From: Thermomonospora echinospora | GTDB taxonomy: Bacteria > Actinomycetota > Actinomycetes > Streptosporangiales > Streptosporangiaceae | DNA length: 64,000 nucleotides | Assembly (NCBI RefSeq): GCF_900108175.1 | Contig: NZ_FNVO01000019.1 | Coordinates: forward strand, 1 to 64,000 | Direction: 5' to 3' | Shown here: piece by piece, positions 1-7,188 of the stretch | Layout: every line of letters starts with the position of its first letter | Numbering within the stretch: the stretch's first letter is position 1 | Notes under the pieces: model-generated | The model's input: only the letters and a program-made list of their open reading frames with translations | What the model was told of the DNA's origin: nothing | Databases searched by the model: none | Program-made: the position numbers and the translations under genes

Positions 1-280
1 GGACGCCTGGCCCTCCTTCATTCCGTTCCTGGCGTTCCCGGCCGAGATCCGCAAGATCGTCTACACCACCAACGCGATCGAGAGCCTGAACGCCCGGTTC
101 CGCCAGGCCACCCGCCGACGCGGGCACTTCCCCACCGAGCAGGCCGCGCTCAAGGTCCTCTACCTGGTCATCCGCCAGCCGCTGAAGAACCGGCCGAACG
201 TGACCGGCAGGACGCCCGGCTGGAAGGCCGCGCTGAACGCCCTGTCGCTGCACTACGGTGACCGCATCACCGTGAACTGA
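1..280 (+). CDS. IS256-family (mutator-type) transposase, C-terminal part, cut by the window edge
   Basis: The frame opens before base 1 and ends at a TGA at 278-280, giving the last 92 residues. The stretch YTTNAIESLNARFRQ (about residues 22-36 of the visible part) is the hallmark near the C-terminus of IS256/Mutator DDE transposases, just after the catalytic Glu region. This enzyme cuts and pastes its own insertion sequence. The frame is intact to the normal C-terminus, so the element may be complete to the left. It is followed within 20 bp by a probable terminal inverted repeat and then by a truncated host gene on the other strand. Confidence 0.9.
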   Translation, partial: DAWPSFIPFLAFPAEIRKIVYTTNAIESLNARFRQATRRRGHFPTEQAALKVLYLVIRQPLKNRPNVTGRTPGWKAALNALSLHYGDRITVN

Positions 281-319
281 AAGCTGATCACCGCCTCACC
301 CACAGACTTTCAGACAGTC
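1..319 (+). mobile_element. Right end of an IS256-family insertion sequence
   Basis: The transposase stop at 280 is followed by a sequence at 301-319 that reads GACTGTCTGAAAGTCTGTG on the minus strand, in the position and style of an IS256-family terminal repeat. The propeller gene on the minus strand loses its reading frame exactly here, its TGA (310-312) lying inside the repeat. The left end and the target duplication are outside the window, so the exact boundary is inferred. Confidence 0.65.
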
Positions 320-1395
320 CCGGTCTTGGGAATGTGGACCATGTCCGCGACGTAGAGTTCTCCCTCTGGTGTGGTGGGCATCGGATGGAAGGTGACCTTC
401 CCCCCGGTGTAGTGCAGGAAGTACTTCTTGACGGTCCCGTCGGCCTGCCGGCGCCCCGTGGCGACGAGCCAGAGGCCGCCGGCGCCGTCCGAGGCGATCT
501 TCTCCAGATGCTGGCCGGGCAGCCGCAGCCTGTCGCGGCTCCAGCGCTCGCCGTTCCAGCGCAGCAGGACCGCCCCGGCGACGGCCTCCTCACCCGGGCC
601 GTACGGCCGGCCGGTCGCCCAGGCCGAACGCGGGCCGAGCGCGACCACGTCCGTCAGGTCGTAGCTGTGGGCTCCCTTGGGCAGCTTCACGGCGGGTGGT
701 TTCACCGTGCGCCACGACCGTCCGTTCCAGCGCATCATTGTCGGGCCCCAGTCGCCGTAGACGCTGCCCACCGCCCAGATGTTCTTGGCCGACACCGCGC
801 TCATCGTGCGGGGGTAGTGCGGCAGCGGCACCTGCTTCCAGCGGGTTCCGTCGTAGTGCGCCGCCCAGGGTTTGATGTGACTTTCGGTTTTGAGGCCGAG
901 CACCCAGACGTTCTTGGGTCCGAGCGTGAGGATGTCGTGGATCGCAGAACCCGAGGGCAGGGTCTTGGTCTTCCAGGTGCTGCCGTTCCAGCGAGCGACC
1001 GCCACTCCCTTGTTGAAGTCCCCTGCGACCCAGACGTTGGAGGGCGAGGTGGCGCTGACGCCGGTGAGTTCCCAAAAGTTCGTCGTGGTGGGCGCCTTGG
1101 GGGCCGGGAAGGTCTGCCAGACCCGCCCGTTCCACCGGGAGATCAACGGAAGCCGGATCGTCCTTCCGGGGCGGGACTCCTCCTGGGTGCCAACAGCCCA
1201 GGCGTGGTGCGGGCCGATCGCGGCCACGTCGTTCCAGTTCTCACGGACCCGCAAATTCGGAGGGTCGGGCAGCACCGACACCACCCGCCAACCTGGTACG
1301 GGCGCGGCCTGCGCGCTCCCCGGCGTCCCGGCCACAAGCGACACGGCCACGGCCGTGGCGGGCAGTCCCCACAGGCTGGAGCGGCGAGAGGCCAT
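310..1395 (-). CDS. Secreted beta-propeller (WNG-repeat) protein, 3' end truncated by the IS
   Basis: 361 residues. Residues 1-30 are a Sec signal peptide: Arg-rich start, hydrophobic core, and a GSAQA/APVPG cleavage site. The rest is a repeat protein with blades marked by RWNG..W motifs near residues 87-93, 135-141, 222-228 and 279-285 and a variant HYDGTRW near 180-186, alternating with VWV.G or IWAVG strands. This is the look of Kelch-like or WD-like extracellular propellers common in Streptosporangiales; the ligand is unknown. The reading frame ends in MVHIPKTGTV at the IS border, where a further strand would be expected, so the last blade is probably missing. Good GGAGG ribosome site upstream. 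Confidence 0.75.
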   Translation of the reverse strand: MASRRSSLWGLPATAVAVSLVAGTPGSAQAAPVPGWRVVSVLPDPPNLRVRENWNDVAAIGPHHAWAVGTQEESRPGRTIRLPLISRWNGRVWQTFPAPKAPTTTNFWELTGVSATSPSNVWVAGDFNKGVAVARWNGSTWKTKTLPSGSAIHDILTLGPKNVWVLGLKTESHIKPWAAHYDGTRWKQVPLPHYPRTMSAVSAKNIWAVGSVYGDWGPTMMRWNGRSWRTVKPPAVKLPKGAHSYDLTDVVALGPRSAWATGRPYGPGEEAVAGAVLLRWNGERWSRDRLRLPGQHLEKIASDGAGGLWLVATGRRQADGTVKKYFLHYTGGKVTFHPMPTTPEGELYVADMVHIPKTGTV

Positions 1396-1406
1396 CGGTC
1401 CTCCAT

Positions 1407-1420
1407 GATCAGCGCTGATC
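1407..1420. promoter_or_regulatory. 14-bp perfect palindrome upstream of the propeller gene
   Basis: GATCAGCGCTGATC is its own reverse complement and lies 12 bp upstream of the propeller gene start, inside the divergent region shared with the gene at 1507. Position and symmetry suit a repressor site, but no regulator for it can be named. Confidence 0.4.
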
Positions 1421-1506
1421 GGCCGAGCGAAACTACCAGACGGCGATGATCTTGCACTTGGTTTCCGGTAGACCGGACACTCCCCGGGTCTGATATTGGA
1501 GGCTTG

Positions 1507-2064
1507 ATGTCTCAGCGCCAGACTTGCGGCGTGGCGATCGATGTCAGTGATGAAATGCGTCGGATCTGGAACGGCCCGACTCGCGATGAGCAGGGATTCC
1601 TGGTCAAGGTCGGCTTCGAGGCCGATGAGCCGTTGGAGGTTGTGAAGACGGCCAGGGAGACTCTCTCGGCGGTCCTGCAGCGGCTGGAGGCATGGCCTGA
1701 CGATGCGGAGTGGTCCGGGCTGCTGCCGGCGGCCTTCCTCTCACGTTGTGCGCCCGAGTCACCCGAACCTGAGCAGGAGATCGGGCCCGAGGCCATCGCG
1801 GAGTGGGAACGCCAGTGGCGGTCCCTTCCCGTCGAAGAGAAGCTCGCCCTGGCTGAGGGCCCCTGGACGTTGTCGGATTGGCTGTATTACTTCGACCCTG
1901 CAGACGACGGCCGCGGCCACGATCGCCATTGGTGGTGGTGGGACGCCGGGATCGACGCTGCCGACCACGGATGGATCGAGGTGACGACGACCGGCTGGCC
2001 GTTCGAGACGGGCTCGCTCTACTGGCTGATTGAAGCCAGCGGTGGCCACTGCACTCACCACTGA
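1507..2064 (+). CDS. Hypothetical protein, 185 residues
   Basis: I do not recognise this family. ATG at 1507 is preceded by GGAGG at 1498-1502; a TTG at 1504 lies too close to that site to be the start. The protein is acidic, has no signal peptide or membrane segment, and carries a striking WWWW run followed by DAGIDAADHGWIEV near its centre-right and a C-terminal GSLYWLIEASGG. The Trp-rich end looks like a folded soluble domain, perhaps one of the small unknown actinobacterial proteins often found beside mobile DNA. It stands alone between relics and shares a divergent promoter region with the propeller gene. Confidence 0.7.
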   Translation: MSQRQTCGVAIDVSDEMRRIWNGPTRDEQGFLVKVGFEADEPLEVVKTARETLSAVLQRLEAWPDDAEWSGLLPAAFLSRCAPESPEPEQEIGPEAIAEWERQWRSLPVEEKLALAEGPWTLSDWLYYFDPADDGRGHDRHWWWWDAGIDAADHGWIEVTTTGWPFETGSLYWLIEASGGHCTHH

Positions 2065-2093
2065 TGGCGTGGTGCCGGTGAGGTCTCTGGCGG

Positions 2094-2461
2094 TCACCTC
2101 GTGTGGTTGCCGGGGGCGTAGCGGTTCCAAGATCCGCCGACTTCGGCGGCGATGCGGGGGGTGCTCTTGTGGTGGAAGCCGAGGGAGCGGGTGATGACTG
2201 GCGCTGGGGCTTGGAGGACGAGCTGACGGAGGGAGGCCGGGCGGGCCTTGCCGGTCATGTAGCCGTGTTGGCGGAGTTGTTCGCGCAGGGTGCCGGGGTT
2301 GAGGGGTTGGCCGGCGCGGCGTCCGGGGAACCCATCGGGTGTCGGAGTTGGTGGCGGTGTTCATGTTCGAGCGGTTGGCGGCCTGCTCAAGGAGCAGGGC
2401 GGCAACCGGTTCGGGGACCGAGCCGGATGAGCACCTCGCCGTCTTCTTCGAGGCGGCAATC
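2094..2461 (-). pseudogene. Relic of an actinobacterial tyrosine-type integrase/recombinase (C-terminal part)
   Basis: On the minus strand, three reading frames together give the tail of a site-specific integrase seen widely in actinomycetes. DCRLEEDGEVLIRLG comes first, then PEPVAALLLEQAANRSNMNT in a second frame. The last piece runs from FPGRRAGQPLNPGTLREQL through PAPVITRSLGFHHKSTPRIA and ends SWNRYAP followed by TGA at 2096-2094. At least two frameshifts separate the pieces and nothing upstream of 2461 continues the protein. I assign the family from remembered sequence patterns. It is a dead mobile-element gene. Confidence 0.65.
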
Positions 2462-2691
2462 CCCTCATCCGCTTTCGCGGACACAAGGTTCCCATGCCCT
2501 CGGCTGTATCGAGGTAGACAGGACTTCCCGGCTCTCAAGATCGTCGAGGTGTTTCCGGTAGGGAGTACCTGATGGTAGAGATCGATGTGGCCGCGGCCGT
2601 GCGGAGAGCGTCCCTGGGCATCAGGGTGATCGCCCACGGGTGGAACCATGCCTTCGGCGGTGGACGGCTGCCCGGATCGCGTCGATGATCC

Positions 2692-2737
2692 GGGGGCCTT
2701 CCCCCTGAGGTGTGGACACCTTGAAGCCTGGATCATG
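2692..2737 (+). repeat. Direct repeat copy 1: IS3-type element left end
   Basis: A 46-bp stretch beginning with a GGGGG-CCTT-CCCCC hairpin and containing TGTGGACACCTTGA, then CCTGGATCATG. It lies just upstream of the IS3-like orfA start at 2763, so the TGTGGACACC part is probably an IS terminal repeat. Copy 2 at 2813-2857 matches about 40 of 46 positions. Confidence 0.7.
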
Positions 2738-2762
2738 GGTCCAGGGGAAGGAGGTGTCTTTG

Positions 2763-2858
2763 ATGGCGCTGAAGCACTATCCAGAGGAGTTCAAGGCCGA
2801 CGCGGTGGCGTTGGGGGCTTCCCCCTCGGTTGTGGACACCTTGAGACCTGGATCATGA
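2763..2858 (+). pseudogene. IS3-family transposase OrfA, first 17 codons only
   Basis: ATG at 2763 opens MALKHYPEEFKADAVAL, the N-terminus of the helix-turn-helix subunit (OrfA) of IS3-family actinobacterial elements. The match stops at codon 17, where the second copy of the IS end begins, and the frame then runs to a chance TGA at 2856-2858. Only the left tip of the IS remains; it looks like one IS end inserted into, or recombined with, another. Confidence 0.7.
2813..2857 (+). repeat. Direct repeat copy 2 of the IS3-type left end
   Basis: Starts with GGGGG-CTT-CCCCC and carries the same TGTGGACACCTTGAG..CCTGGATCATG core as copy 1 in the same orientation, 121 bp downstream. It interrupts the orfA remnant. 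Unlike copy 1 it is not followed by transposase sequence but by the pentapeptide-repeat remnant. Confidence 0.7.
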
Positions 2859-3558
2859 GTGGTTCAGGGAGAGGAATCCGACGCCGGCGCGGGCTCGGCG
2901 ACGCCGACAAGCACCAATCGTCTTCGCGGTGCTCGGGTGCGACGGACGCCAGCTTCGATGGGGCGTCGCTCTCCGGGCACGTCCGCTTCGCTGGGGCGTT
3001 GTTCTCCGGGCACGCCAGCTTCGACGGGGTGTCGTTCTCCGGGGACGCTGGCTTTGTCAGGGTGTCGTTCTCCGGGCACGCCGACTTCGGCAGGGCGAGG
3101 TTCGCCGGTGATGCACGGTGGTCCTCCTGCCGGATCGGGGTCTTGTCCTTGGACCAAGTGGTGGCCGACGGAGAGATGCGGGTGGAGGCGGCGGCCGGCC
3201 GGGTGTCGGCCTGGCGGCTGCGGTCGGCGGGGCGGGTGGCGTTGCGGCTGCGCTCAGCGCGGGTGGACCTGTCGGAGCTGGTGTGCGGCGGGCCGGTGAG
3301 CGTGCACGCCCTGGCCCGGCCGATCCTCGACGTGCCGGATCTGGACGGCCCCACCCGGGTGGCGGTGACCTCGCTGCGCGGGGTGGACGCCGGGTCGCTG
3401 ACCTTGACCGATGTGGACCTGAGCGAGTGCCTGTTCGCCGGGTTGCACCGGACCGATCAGCTCCAGCTGGACGGCCGCTGCACCCTCGCCCCCGGCCCGG
3501 GGGGACGGCGGCGGGTGCTGGCCGAAGAACACCACTGGCACGCCGCACGCCGCAGTGG
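2855..3558 (+). pseudogene. Truncated pentapeptide-repeat protein
   Basis: From about 2940 the frame encodes pentapeptide repeats of the A/F-centred type (FDGAS LSGHV RFAGA LFSGH ASFDG VSFSG DAGFV, continuing to FAGDA). An Arg-rich region follows with LRGVDAGSLTLTDVDLSECL and the usual actinobacterial end motif VLAEEHHWHAAR. Such proteins form right-handed quadrilateral beta-helices; cellular roles vary and are mostly unknown. The normal N-terminus is absent: an ATG at 2855 lies inside the IS-end repeat and starts an unrelated Arg-rich peptide. The frame also runs on without the family's normal C-terminus towards the oppositely oriented gene at 3749. I read it as a fragment trapped between mobile elements. 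Confidence 0.65.
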
Positions 3559-3678
3559 GCACCCGAGAGCGGCGGGCCGGTCCGGTCCGCGCCCGGGCTG
3601 CCTTGCCGCCCGGTCCTTGATCAGTTGGCCGTCGGGGCGAACAGGACGCGGGGGCGGCCGCCGCCCCGCCGCCCCCGC

Positions 3679-3752
3679 CGGGAAGACCGACGCCGTGCGC
3701 ACCGCGTACCTGGAGGGCCGCCGCTCCATCGCCGCTCTCGCCCGCGACCTAA
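3679..3752 (+). pseudogene. Small helix-turn-helix fragment (resolvase or transposase type)
   Basis: The same frame encodes KTDAVRTAYLEGRRSIAALA followed by RDL, which resembles the start of the C-terminal helix-turn-helix of serine recombinases and related DNA-binding proteins. It breaks off against the 3' end of the oxidoreductase gene at 3749. Too short to classify; it marks the left boundary of the catabolic cluster. Confidence 0.4.
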
Positions 3753-4819
3753 TGCCGCCCCACGATGGCCTCCGCGATCTTCCGCAGGTGTGCGAACTGG
3801 CGAGCTCGCTCGTCATTGTCGGTCGACACAGGCGACAGGTTCAGCTGGCCCACACCTGCTGCGGCGTAGGCTGCCACCCTCTTCTCGATGTGGTCCGGTC
3901 CCCCGACGAGCGAGATGCTGTCGACGAGCGAGTCAGGGACGGCCGCGGCCGCCGCAGCCTTGGAGCCGCCGAGGTAGAGATCCTGGATCTCGTTCGCGGC
4001 GGCGCCGAAGCCGAGGCGGGTGACCAGTTGGTGGTAGAAGTTCTTGCCGCGGGCGCCCATTCCGCCGATGTAGAGGGCGAGGCCGGCGCGGACCTTGGCA
4101 CGGGCCGCCTCGAGTTCATGCTCGTCGTCGCTGATGAAGAACTTGGCGTCCGCGATCACCCGGAGGTCGGGCAGGAGCGGGTCGCGCTTGGCGCGGCCCT
4201 CCGCGAGTGATTCGCCGAAGACCTCGTCGGCGAGCTCGGGGTAGTAGAAGATCGGCTGCCATGCCTCGAACAGCTCCGCGGCCAGGGCGATGTTCTTCGG
4301 CCCCAGGGCCGCAAGGGTCATCGGGATGCTCGGTCTCACCGGTGGGTTGATGAGCTTGAGCGACTTGCCGAGGCCACTGCCACCGCGCTCGGGCGTGAGC
4401 GGCACGTCGTAGTAGTGGCCGTGCAGCTCGACCTTCTCCCCGCTCCACACCTGCCGACAGATCGCCACGACCTCCCGGGTGCGCCCGAGCGGCGCGTGGA
4501 ACGGGACCCCGTGGAAGCCCTCGATGACCTGGGGGCCGCTCGACCCGACACCGAAGGAGAACCGGCCGTCGGAGACGTAGTCGAGTCCTGCGGCCGTCAT
4601 CGCGAGGAGTGCGGGCGTGCGCGAGTAGATGTTGAGGATGGAGGTCGCGAGCTCGACCCTGCTGGTCCGTGCGGCGATGTAGCCGAGCTGGCTGACGGAG
4701 TCGAAGGTGTACGCCTCGGGGACGGTGACGACGTCGAGGCCCGCGTCCTCCAACGCCTGGAGCCCTTCGACCGACTGTTTGAAGCCGGCGGCGTACGGGA
4801 TCGGCATTCCGAACTTCAT
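3749..4819 (-). CDS. Luciferase-like (LLM class) F420-dependent oxidoreductase
   Basis: 356 residues, full length for the family. It opens with MKFGMPIPYAAGF and has the (beta/alpha)8 luciferase pattern: TSRVELATSILNIYSRTPAL, then DGRFSFGVGSSGPQVIEGF, then PIPMTLAALGPKN-like strands. This subgroup (mycobacterial Rv3520c-like) is predicted to use F420 for hydride transfer to an unknown, often acyl-CoA or alcohol, substrate. It is the last gene of a minus-strand operon with the racemase (6 bp gap) and the binding protein, so it probably acts on the imported compound. Cofactor choice is inferred from family resemblance only. Confidence 0.85.
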   Translation of the reverse strand: MKFGMPIPYAAGFKQSVEGLQALEDAGLDVVTVPEAYTFDSVSQLGYIAARTSRVELATSILNIYSRTPALLAMTAAGLDYVSDGRFSFGVGSSGPQVIEGFHGVPFHAPLGRTREVVAICRQVWSGEKVELHGHYYDVPLTPERGGSGLGKSLKLINPPVRPSIPMTLAALGPKNIALAAELFEAWQPIFYYPELADEVFGESLAEGRAKRDPLLPDLRVIADAKFFISDDEHELEAARAKVRAGLALYIGGMGARGKNFYHQLVTRLGFGAAANEIQDLYLGGSKAAAAAAVPDSLVDSISLVGGPDHIEKRVAAYAAAGVGQLNLSPVSTDNDERARQFAHLRKIAEAIVGRH

Positions 4820-4825
4820 CGGGCA

Positions 4826-5959
4826 TCAACTTCCTGGAGAGCGGGGGTCCCGTGGCGCGGCGGGCCGGGCGGGTTCGCACCAGCGGCGCAGGGCGTCGTC
4901 GGCCGAGAGATGGGTCGAGGCGGTCAGGTACGACGTCTCGGCGCCGGCCTCGCGCGGGGCAGCAGCCGCCAGGACACCGTCGGGGGTGTTCCGGAGCACC
5001 GAACGTGCGGCCATGTGGGGGTGGGTCGATGCCTCGGCCATCGTCAGGACCGGCGTGACACAGGCGTCGGTTCCCTCGAACACCGATTCCCAGTGGTGGC
5101 GCGGACGGCTCGCGAAGGTGCTTGCGAGGAGCGCCTCCAGCGCCGGCCACTGGGCCGGGTCGGCGCGATCCGGGACGTCCGGGCCGGTCAGCCCGAGGCC
5201 CTCGAGCATGGCCCGGTAGAAGGCCGGCTCCAGGGCGCCGACGGCCATCCAGCCGCCGTCGGCGCAGCGGTAGGTCCGGTAGAACGGCGTGCCTCCGTCG
5301 AGCAGGTTCGCGGCGCGCCGGTCCTGCCAGCGGCCGTCGGCCCGGAGCGACCAGATCAGCTGCATCAGGCTGCTGGTTCCGTCGACGATCGCCGCGTCGA
5401 TCTCGCAGCCCTCCCCGGTGCGGCCGCGTCGGAGCAGCGCGGACACGACACCGAGGACCAGGTAGGCGGACCCGCCGCCGAAGTCGCCGACGAGGTTGAG
5501 CGGGGGCGACGGCCGGTCGTCCCCGATGGCATGGAGCGCGCCGGTGAGCCCGATGTAGTTGATGTCGTGCCCCGCACGGTCGGCCCAGGGGCCGTGCTGG
5601 CCCCAGCCGGTCATCCGGGCGTAGACCAGTCCCGGGTTGAGCGCGCGGAGCTCGGCGGGGCCGAGCCCCATCCGCTCGGCTACCCCCGGACGGAAGCCCT
5701 CGACCAGCACGTCCGCAGCCGCGGCCAGGTCGCGGACTCGCCGGACGTCCTCCGGCGACTTGAGGTCGGCAGAGATGACCGTCCTCCCCCGGCGCGTGGC
5801 GTCCCAGGCCCGCGCGTCCGGCTCCGCACCGGATCGCTCGACCCGTACGACGTCCGCGCCGAGGGACGCGAGCAGCATGCCGGCGTGCGGAACGGGACCG
5901 ATGCCGCCGAGCTCGACGACACGGACACCGTCCAGGAACCGTGGGGCACCTGTGCTCAT
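4826..5959 (-). CDS. CaiB/BaiF family CoA transferase, alpha-methylacyl-CoA racemase type
   Basis: 377 residues. In M. tuberculosis MCR the catalytic residues are His126, Asp156 and Glu241; here His131 (GHDINYIG), Asp159 (NLVGDFGGGSAY) and Glu244 (AVGALEPAFY) sit in matching motifs, which favours a racemase over a CoA transferase. The enzyme would interconvert 2R- and 2S-methylacyl-CoA esters so that the stereospecific acyl-CoA dehydrogenases nearby can act. That points to a methyl-branched substrate. The start ATG overlaps the stop of the binding-protein gene by 4 bp (ATGA), so the two are translationally coupled. Confidence 0.88.
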   Translation of the reverse strand: MSTGAPRFLDGVRVVELGGIGPVPHAGMLLASLGADVVRVERSGAEPDARAWDATRRGRTVISADLKSPEDVRRVRDLAAAADVLVEGFRPGVAERMGLGPAELRALNPGLVYARMTGWGQHGPWADRAGHDINYIGLTGALHAIGDDRPSPPLNLVGDFGGGSAYLVLGVVSALLRRGRTGEGCEIDAAIVDGTSSLMQLIWSLRADGRWQDRRAANLLDGGTPFYRTYRCADGGWMAVGALEPAFYRAMLEGLGLTGPDVPDRADPAQWPALEALLASTFASRPRHHWESVFEGTDACVTPVLTMAEASTHPHMAARSVLRNTPDGVLAAAAPREAGAETSYLTASTHLSADDALRRWCEPARPAAPRDPRSPGS

Positions 5960-7053
5960 CCGACGACGGAGGCGCAGCTCGCCGCGGCCTTGGTGAACCG
6001 GGTGTCGATGAGGTCCGCGGAGTCGAGCGGCTTGTCGTACTCCAACTCGCCACGCTTGAGGGCGAACTCCTGCAGGGCGTCCGCGAACTTCTCCGTTCCG
6101 TCCATCGAGAACGACGGGTCGAAGACGAGGAGGGCCGAATTCTTGATCGTGGACTCCTCGACCTCCTCAGCGGCCGCGAGCAGGCGCACCGTCTCGGGGT
6201 TCTGGCGGTAGTCACCGGTGAGGTACTTCTTGGTGACCTTGCTGAGCACCTGGGTGAACTTGACGGCGAGCTCGGGTCGATCGAGGAGCGCCCGGCCGGC
6301 CATGATGGCGGTACCGGTCACGCCCGGCTCGTAGCCCGCGATCGGGACGAGGTCGGGGTTCTTGGCGGCCTCGACTTCGAGAGGGGCGGAGATCCAGGCG
6401 GCCGAGACCGCACCGTTCGCGAGTCCGTTCAGCGCGTCGGGGCCGACAAGTGGCGACACGAGCTTGACGTCCTTGATGCCCAGACCCACCTTGCTCAGCG
6501 CGTTGTCGAGGATCAGGCCGCTCACACCGGTGCCACCGGTGGGAGTGCTGACGTCGGCGCCCTTGAGCTTGGAGAGGTCGGGGGAGGTGGCACTACCGAC
6601 GACGTCCTTGCGGGACCAGTAGCCGGGCACCGGGGTGCCGGGCGGGATCTCCTGCTGGTCGTCCATTGGCACGATCCAGCGAACGTCGACCCCGTCCTTC
6701 AGGGTGTTGAAGTGGGCCGAGCTCAGCGAGGTCATCTGTGCGTCGAGCTGACCGCGGGCGACCAGCGGCAGCGATTCGGCGCTCGGGATCTTCTTGATCT
6801 CGATGTCGATACCGGCCTTGCTGAACTCCCCGGTCTCGACTCCGAGCAGGAGCGGCGCGAACACGGCGAGCGGGGAGCTCATGCCGATCTTGATCGTGCC
6901 CTTGGTGTCAGCGGTCGGGCAGATCTCCGCCTCTGGCCTCTTGTCCGCCTCGCTGTTGCCGCCCTGGGGGCTGGCGCAGGCGACCAGGGTACCCGACAGC
7001 ACCAGCAGTGCGGCAGCGACAGCGGTCGCCGAACGGGCAGGAACTCGACGCAT
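5956..7053 (-). CDS. ABC transporter substrate-binding lipoprotein, SsuA/NMT1-like
   Basis: 365 residues. The N-terminus has two Arg, a hydrophobic segment and a lipobox LVAC with Cys26, so the mature protein is a membrane-anchored lipoprotein. The body has the NMT1/SsuA fold signature: IKIGMSSPLAVFAPLLLGVE, a turn with GEFSKAGIDIEI, and LVARGQLDAQMTSLSSAHFN. Family members bind sulfonates, nitrate, taurine, thiamine precursors or aromatic acids. The matching permease and ATPase lie 15 kb away (21756-23458), under what looks like the same operator. First gene of the SBP-racemase-oxidoreductase operon; AAGGAG ribosome site 10 bp before ATG. Confidence 0.88.
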   Translation of the reverse strand: MRRVPARSATAVAAALLVLSGTLVACASPQGGNSEADKRPEAEICPTADTKGTIKIGMSSPLAVFAPLLLGVETGEFSKAGIDIEIKKIPSAESLPLVARGQLDAQMTSLSSAHFNTLKDGVDVRWIVPMDDQQEIPPGTPVPGYWSRKDVVGSATSPDLSKLKGADVSTPTGGTGVSGLILDNALSKVGLGIKDVKLVSPLVGPDALNGLANGAVSAAWISAPLEVEAAKNPDLVPIAGYEPGVTGTAIMAGRALLDRPELAVKFTQVLSKVTKKYLTGDYRQNPETVRLLAAAEEVEESTIKNSALLVFDPSFSMDGTEKFADALQEFALKRGELEYDKPLDSADLIDTRFTKAAASCASVVG

Positions 7054-7076
7054 CGTGGGCCATCTCCTTGATCGAT

Positions 7077-7102
7077 CATTTCCTTCAATGGAATTTCATT
7101 CC
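7077..7102. promoter_or_regulatory. IclR-like operator site and overlapping palindrome, divergent promoter
   Basis: On the minus strand 7095-7077 reads AATTCCATTGAAGGAAATG, which matches 14 of 19 positions of the site at 23494-23512. Overlapping it, 7090-7102 is the palindrome GGAATTTCATTCC. The site sits between the binding-protein operon (left) and a crotonase (right), so it could control both. See the other copies at 15012, 23494 and 33626. Confidence 0.55.
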
Positions 7103-7117
7103 GCTGTGTGCAACCAT

Positions 7118-7131
7118 GTGACCATGGTCAC
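7118..7131. promoter_or_regulatory. 14-bp perfect palindrome in the divergent promoter
   Basis: GTGACCATGGTCAC is perfectly self-complementary and lies 58 bp upstream of the crotonase start. A dimeric repressor such as a TetR or GntR protein could bind it. No copy with this exact spacing was seen elsewhere in the window. Confidence 0.45.
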
Positions 7132-7188
7132 TGGTCTGTCAAGACCTGCGCCGACATTCGCCCACATTCACCCAAGAGGAGGTCACCC

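Noticed and set aside
2462-2690. A gene in the region between integrase relic and IS end
   Set aside because: Frames exist on both strands but none has a start with ribosome site or a recognisable domain.
3558-4210. Continuation of the pentapeptide-repeat frame through the oxidoreductase gene
   Set aside because: Beyond 3558 the frame no longer has repeat sequence, and from 3749 it is antisense to a clear gene. The pentapeptide gene was therefore ended at about 3558.
4116-6215. A 699-codon minus-strand frame across oxidoreductase, racemase and binding protein
   Set aside because: It is an Arg/Pro-rich shadow in another frame of three genes with clear motifs.
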